NCBI GenBank assembly: GCA_949070545.1
Contig: CARTQV010000051.1
Location: 1-5,844, forward strand
Source of the DNA: an uncultured Candidatus Saccharibacteria bacterium
Lineage (GTDB): Bacteria > Patescibacteriota > Saccharimonadia > Saccharimonadales > Saccharimonadaceae
Length of the DNA stretch: 5,844 nucleotides
Direction: 5' to 3'
Shown here: positions 4,990 to 5,844 of the stretch, piece after piece
How the letters are laid out: each line of letters opens with the position of its first letter
Position numbering within the stretch: the stretch's first letter is position 1
Made by a program: the position numbers and the translations under genes
The notes under the pieces: generated by a model
The model's input: the letters and a program-made list of their open reading frames with translations, nothing else
What the model was told of the DNA's origin: nothing
The model's database searches: none

Positions 4990-5844
4990 ATGAAAGTTTT
5001 TTCGCGAATGAGCAAGTTTTGCGTCGTTGCTGCATTGGCTGTGACCGCTGCTTTATCAAGTTTTAATCCAGTCTTCGCCGAGGAAGAAGCTCCCGATTTC
5101 GGGTTAGCGATTTCTCCATCAACTCTTGAACTTGCTGATTTGAAACCAGGTGAGACGCTTAATGGAGCTTTCACTCTACAAAATACTGGCAAAAAAGATT
5201 GTAATTTTACGCTCACCGTACAACCCTTTAGCGTTTCAGGAGAAAATTACGAAAAAGACCTCGAGACTGTGACAAAATATAATGATATTATCAACTGGAT
5301 AACCTTTTCAGATTCGACAGGCGTTTTGAAAGCTGGCGAGAGCAAGGAGATTGAGTTTCGTGTTCAGGTGCCAAAAGATGTTCCTGATGGTGGCCAATAT
5401 GGCACGATTATCGCCGAGGCGACTAACGACGAAGATGAGTTGGCCAGCGCGTCGATTTCGCTCGGACGTCGTGTCGGATTAATTTTCTACTCCCAAGTTT
5501 CCGGTAAAACGCGTATCGCTGGTTCGGTTGAAGAGAACAAGATTCCTGGCATTCTATTCAACCCGCCAATTTCCGCTACTTCTATTGTCGAGAATACTGG
5601 GAATACGCATATTACTGCCACCTATACCTTGCAAGTTTTTCCACTTTTCAGTGACGAAGAAATCTACACTAATGAAGAAAATCCAGCAACTAGCCTCATC
5701 ATGCCAGAAACCCGTCGTTTCAACACGATTTCTTGGGATGATGCCCCACATTTCGGTGTATTCAAAGTGAAGCAAACCGTCAACGCTTTCGGCCAAGACG
5801 ATGTAACTGAGAAAATCATTGTCATCTGCCCGATTTGGTTGCTC
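4990..5844 (+). CDS. Secreted WxLIP-like (DUF916-type) surface protein, 3'-truncated by the window edge
   Basis: An open frame of 285 codons runs off the right edge without a stop. Residues 1-30 are a Sec signal peptide (K/R-rich start, core about 11-22, cleavage after NPVFA before EEE). The mature part looks like two tandem Ig-like beta domains. The first, about 37-157, contains GLAISPSTLELADLKPGE (38-55) and FTLQNTGKKDCNFTLTV (61-77), the pattern of the peptidoglycan-binding domain of WxL-interacting proteins (DUF916). The second, about 158-279, contains a new strand set with SIVENTGNTHITATYTLQV (198-216). ICPIWLL at the very end is probably the start of the C-terminal membrane helix expected in that family, so perhaps 50 residues are missing. 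It would be anchored in the membrane and reach into the wall, possibly partnering the 178-residue protein upstream, from which a terminator and its own promoter separate it. Family assignment is from pattern recognition and is moderately sure; a generic bacterial Ig-like surface protein is the alternative. Confidence 0.85.
   Translation, partial: MKVFSRMSKFCVVAALAVTAALSSFNPVFAEEEAPDFGLAISPSTLELADLKPGETLNGAFTLQNTGKKDCNFTLTVQPFSVSGENYEKDLETVTKYNDIINWITFSDSTGVLKAGESKEIEFRVQVPKDVPDGGQYGTIIAEATNDEDELASASISLGRRVGLIFYSQVSGKTRIAGSVEENKIPGILFNPPISATSIVENTGNTHITATYTLQVFPLFSDEEIYTNEENPATSLIMPETRRFNTISWDDAPHFGVFKVKQTVNAFGQDDVTEKIIVICPIWLL

Noticed and set aside
4866..5216. 116-codon minus-strand open frame across the terminator and the last gene
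   Set aside because: It is antisense to the signal peptide and first Ig-like domain of a gene with a clear promoter and ribosome site, and it crosses the terminator hairpin.

Overview
The window reads as a compact bacterial chromosome segment with four co-directional (+) genes: the 3' part of an exonuclease I gene (sbcB), a complete uvrA, a small secreted surface protein, and the 5' part of a secreted, WxLIP-like (DUF916-type) surface protein. The mix of very short intergenic spaces, an ExoI/UvrA repair pair and tiny A-T-rich promoters followed by Sec-secreted beta-sandwich proteins resembles Candidatus Saccharibacteria (TM7) or a related Patescibacteria/CPR lineage. This placement is inference from gene style, not proof. 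TGA (sbcB), TAG (uvrA) and TAA (small surface protein) are all used as stops, so the standard bacterial code applies. That argues against the code-25 lineages (Gracilibacteria/Absconditabacteria).

Layout: 1-1179 is sbcB, cut by the left edge. Its first in-window ATG is internal to the family, not the true start. A near-consensus promoter (1176-1204) overlaps the sbcB stop codon and places the transcription start almost exactly on the GTG of uvrA (1213-4215), so uvrA is predicted to be translated from a leaderless mRNA. A 124-bp spacer (4216-4339) holds a tandem 12-bp repeat, a small palindrome, a promoter and a Shine-Dalgarno for the 178-residue surface protein (4340-4876). That gene ends at a strong intrinsic terminator (4895-4928). 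Another promoter and a perfect Shine-Dalgarno then lead into the last gene (4990 to the right edge).

The most unusual object is inside uvrA. About 140 bp (1961-2104) form a long imperfect palindrome with a very GC-rich core (about 78% G+C over 1993-2070). It is inserted in frame and adds roughly 55 residues between the UvrB-binding region and the first conserved zinc module. Both arms encode VETAVST-like heptapeptides, and do so on both strands. This is the architecture of in-frame palindromic repeats such as the Rickettsia palindromic elements, but I do not recognise this family. 

Functionally, the left half is DNA repair: ExoI degrades 3' single-stranded ends, and UvrA recognises damage for nucleotide excision repair. 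The right half is cell-surface: the small protein has WxL-like strand motifs in which the tryptophans are replaced by Tyr and Phe, and its neighbour looks like a WxL-interacting protein. They may form a divergent WxL-type surface complex.
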